Origin: Amphirosellinia nigrospora
Lineage: Eukaryota; Ascomycota; Sordariomycetes; Xylariales; Xylariaceae
Assembly: GCA_004123355.1 (NCBI GenBank)
Contig: SCHM01000003.1
Coordinates: 7,583,058-7,647,057, forward strand
DNA length: 64,000 bases
Direction of reading: 5' to 3'
The notes below the pieces were generated by a model. It made no database searches. It had not been told where the DNA came from and was given only the letters and a program-made list of their open reading frames with translations. This document shows, one piece after another, positions 61,375-64,000 of this stretch (the first letter of the stretch is position 1; the number at the start of each line of letters is the position of its first letter). The position numbers and the translations under genes were made by a program.

Positions 61375-62861
61375 AAGCTATGATGGAGAGGGAATGTTGG
61401 TGGCCCGAGACCTGACTTTATAAGACGGAGCGGCATATATATATATATATACATGTATAGACATAGGTAGCTAGGAACTTGCTATTCTGGAATTGTCCAA
61501 GGAATGGAGCGCGGTGTCTGGTATGGTAATCCGATGTATTGTCAAGGATGTATTTTAACGACTGGGACACGAGGTTTCGTTTGAATACATACCTATTTCC
61601 TTCGACTCGAATTAAGTGCAAAAACTTTACGGGTATATCGACCAAATTATCCGTGCCATCAAGATCATTTTCCGTAAGCGTCCTAGATAACACATAATTA
61701 CAGAACTATAGAGGCAGACTTCTGCACAATAGCATGATGCTAGATCCTAGGATTTGAGAATGGTGAAGCATACAGCTCATCAGATTTCGCAGTAGGCGAT
61801 GGCTGGCCACGATAAACCAACCCATGACCTGGACCACGGCGTTCTGAACAGTGGAACCTGTGGATAGACGGGCCGTCCCTTGAATTCTGGAGCCAGGGCA
61901 GATAGTTATAAGCCTCCAGAAATTCGAATAGCCAAGACAGTAAACCAGCGGTGACAATGAATCCCAGCGTGTGGATAGGGGATACCGGAGCCGGATTACT
62001 GCTACCATATTACAAGCCAAGCGTATCACCCCATTTAATTCCACCGTCTCTCTTACGGGGATCGTACAACGGTAGCCTAGAATAGACATAAGTGCGATGG
62101 CAAGATGGGCTCAACGCCCATGTGCCATAGCCCACGGTGAAACTCTGATTGGTGGAAACTAGCTTTGACAGATTCTCCGCAAACCGTCTCCCCAGCCTTC
62201 TGAACTCCCTGCTTCACCCCCCCGCTAAACATGGTCTGGGGGAGATTCCACATCTGTGGGGAAGGAACTTACCGGTAATATTGAAGACGAACTTGATAAA
62301 AGGAGACCGTTGAAACTAAGAAGGTTTGGGAATCACAGAAGGTCGGGAGTATGTGGATGGAACGAAACAGGTAGTTTATAGACCCCGGGCAACCTTCAGT
62401 TACGAGGTCTTGGAGGCTCTCGCTATGCGGTTACAACGAACAGGCTGACTGGGACCCTGCCTGCATGCACTGGGGTCCGTCTGTCAAGGTGCTACGACGC
62501 TCGCTAAGACTATACCACCTCGAGCTGCCTACCCGAGGATGGTCAGATATGGGGCTACCGGGTTGGGTGATGCGCCACCAATAACCACGGCGTATGGTGT
62601 AGGGAAGGCAAATTCGGGACGAAGATGTCGAGTTGACGTTTGCATCCCAGCAACGCGGTACCACACCCAGGGAGGCCGTTGTGGGAATAGGGTGTTGGCT
62701 GACTACCTATTCATATACTCGCACACCCTCCTCCTTGCTCTCCTCTACCTCTTCTTTTCCTCTTCTTTCTCCTTCGCCTAGCTTGGTTGATAACTTGCTT
62801 GTCAAGTTTCCCCCAAAAACATCACTAGAGCAACTTGAGGACTGAATCGTTAAGCTTCAAG
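61375..62861. other. Spacer between regulator and sugar transporter
   Basis: 1.5 kb with no supportable gene; it holds the regulator's 3' end and the transporter promoter. A (TA)n run lies near 61435-61451. A CT-rich tract (about 62725-62780) lies about 80-140 bases before the transporter ATG, typical of fungal promoters. Confidence 0.45.
61435..61451 (+). repeat. (TA)n microsatellite
   Basis: About eight TA units about 60 bases after the regulator's stop codon. Confidence 0.85.
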
Positions 62862-64000
62862 ATGCCGAGCTCGAAGAAGCTCTATAACTGGTGAGCTGTC
62901 CTTAGCTTACATACCCTTACCCAAAGCCAGTCGTTGCTAATACATGGGGCTTATAGGTACATCGCCTTGGTGGCGGCGATGTGCATGGTGTTATATGGAT
63001 ATGATGCTTCAGTCTTCAACGCTGCCCAAGGCTCCGAAAACTGGCTCGAGTGGTTTGACCTCAACGCTGTGAGTCTTTAAAGTAGTAGCTCTTAAAAAGA
63101 AAAATTTGTCTAACCGTGATGAATCCTATAGAAAACGATGCGTACCTAATAGGCCTCGTGAACACCGCGTACACTATCGCGCCATCGTCTCTGGCTTTTT
63201 CTTCGGTGGGCCAGTTGTACGTGCTTCCGCGACCAATGCTCTGCCAGCTGTGTCTAACTTTGATGTAGCCGACTATTTGGGCGACGTTGGGGAATGGGTC
63301 TCGGCTGTTTCCTCACCATTATTGCCACATTCATCCAAGCCTTCGCTCCACGACATAATCTAGGCGCCTTCATCGGAGCCGTGTGCTGATCGGTCTGGGC
63401 CAAGTCTAGCACTAAGTGCGTCTATCATCACTTACTAAGTCTTTGTAGCTGTACTAACCATGACATAGCCGCCGGACCGATCTACATCGGCGAAGTGTCC
63501 CTCCCCGAAGTTCGCGGCAGCGTCATGACATTCTGGCAAACGTTCTACAGCGTCGGCAGCTTCATCGCCTACTGGATCGCCTACGCGGCCAACATCCACC
63601 GGAAGACGCTGGGCAACTGGGACTGGCGGATCGTCGTCATCTTCCAAATCCTGGTGCCCCTGATCATCATTATTCTCTTGCCGTTCCAACCCGAGTCGCC
63701 GCGTTGGTGGGTCAAGCGCCACAACAATCTCGAGGAGGCCAGAAAGGCGTTACGCCGGATCCGCGAGACGGAACAGGATGTTGAGGACGAGATTCTGGCG
63801 ATCCGTGAGGCTATCGAGTACGAGAACGAGGCATCAGTGGATCCTACAAGGCTGTTTAAAGACCCGTCCATCCGCAAGCGCCTCGGGCTCGCCTGCGTCA
63901 TTAATGTCGGCCAGCAGCTCTCTGGTCAGGGTACTCTCAACTCGTACTCGAGCGCCATCTACAAGAAGATCTGGACCTCGAGCGAGACTATCAACCTGAT
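62862..64000 (+). CDS. MFS sugar transporter, N-terminal part (cut by window edge)
   Basis: Plasma-membrane sugar:H+ symporter of the major facilitator superfamily. Exons fit at 62862-62890, 62957-63068, 63132-63216, 63269-63415 and 63469 to beyond 64000, with short introns of 52-66 bp. The protein begins MPSSKKLYNW, then transmembrane segment 1 (YIALVAAMCMVLYGYDASVF), LIGLVNTAYTI, DYLG followed by RRWGMGLG (the GxxxDxxGRR loop between helices 2 and 3), GPIYIGEVSLPEVRGS (helix 5 entry), WRIVVIFQILVPLIIIILLP, the PESPRWWVKR sugar-porter signature, and NVGQQLSGQGTLNSYSS in helix 7. About 330 of an expected 500-550 residues are in the window. Single-base losses are implied near 63132 (AAAA), 63180 (GCGCC), 63285 (GGCGACG), 63377 and 63403; exon 5 is clean. 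The overall look is close to lactose/hexose permeases of filamentous fungi; the substrate is not determinable. Confidence 0.9.

Noticed and set aside
1-64000. CRISPR arrays, operons or bacterial-type elements
   Set aside because: Introns, gene families and spacing are those of a fungal nuclear genome. The only tandem repeats are microsatellites and minisatellites without spacers.

Overview
This is nuclear DNA of a filamentous ascomycete (Pezizomycotina, probably a Sordariomycete; the class is a guess). The evidence is the set of short introns (about 50-70 bp) with GT..AG ends and CTAAC/CTGAC-like branch sites, two Zn2Cys6 regulators with fungal-specific (MHR) domains, a fungal-type P450, an Rsc7-type remodeller subunit and a fungal Sld3. 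No transposase, reverse transcriptase, integrase, viral gene, rRNA gene, tRNA gene or CRISPR array could be supported.

Layout: cytochrome P450 (+, 430-2338); DNA replication initiation factor Sld3 (+, 2831-5906); exosome nuclease Dis3/Rrp44 (-, 6695-9698); a 13.8 kb gene-poor stretch; Rsc7/Npl6 chromatin-remodelling subunit (+, 23456-26321); a 5.9 kb spacer; nucleolar GTPase of the Nug1/Grn1/GNL3 family (-, 32178-33862) head to head with a HAD sugar/glycerol-phosphate phosphatase (+, 34501-35587); a 13.6 kb gene-poor stretch; a homeobox transcription factor (+, 49141-51131); then a Zn2Cys6 regulator (-, 53986-56950), a second, divergent Zn2Cys6 regulator (+, 59196-61374) and an MFS sugar transporter that runs off the right edge (+, 62862-64000). 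Housekeeping functions (replication, RNA decay, chromatin, ribosome assembly) fill the left and middle. The right end holds regulators and a transporter that could form a nutrient-response neighbourhood.

The strongest unexpected signal is technical or evolutionary. Every recognised multi-domain gene, including ones expected to be essential, has its conserved protein sequence split between reading frames by what look like missing single bases, usually in short homopolymers. I counted well over thirty, and all those I could interpret look like base losses. The most economical reading is an under-polished long-read assembly rather than simultaneous decay of all these genes. Gene models here should be built across frames. 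The gene-poor stretches may also hide genes chopped too finely to recognise. I found no convincing previously undescribed system. The most interesting real biology is the second Zn2Cys6 gene, whose zinc cluster is spread over three exons including a 20-nt micro-exon and is followed by a GC-AG intron.
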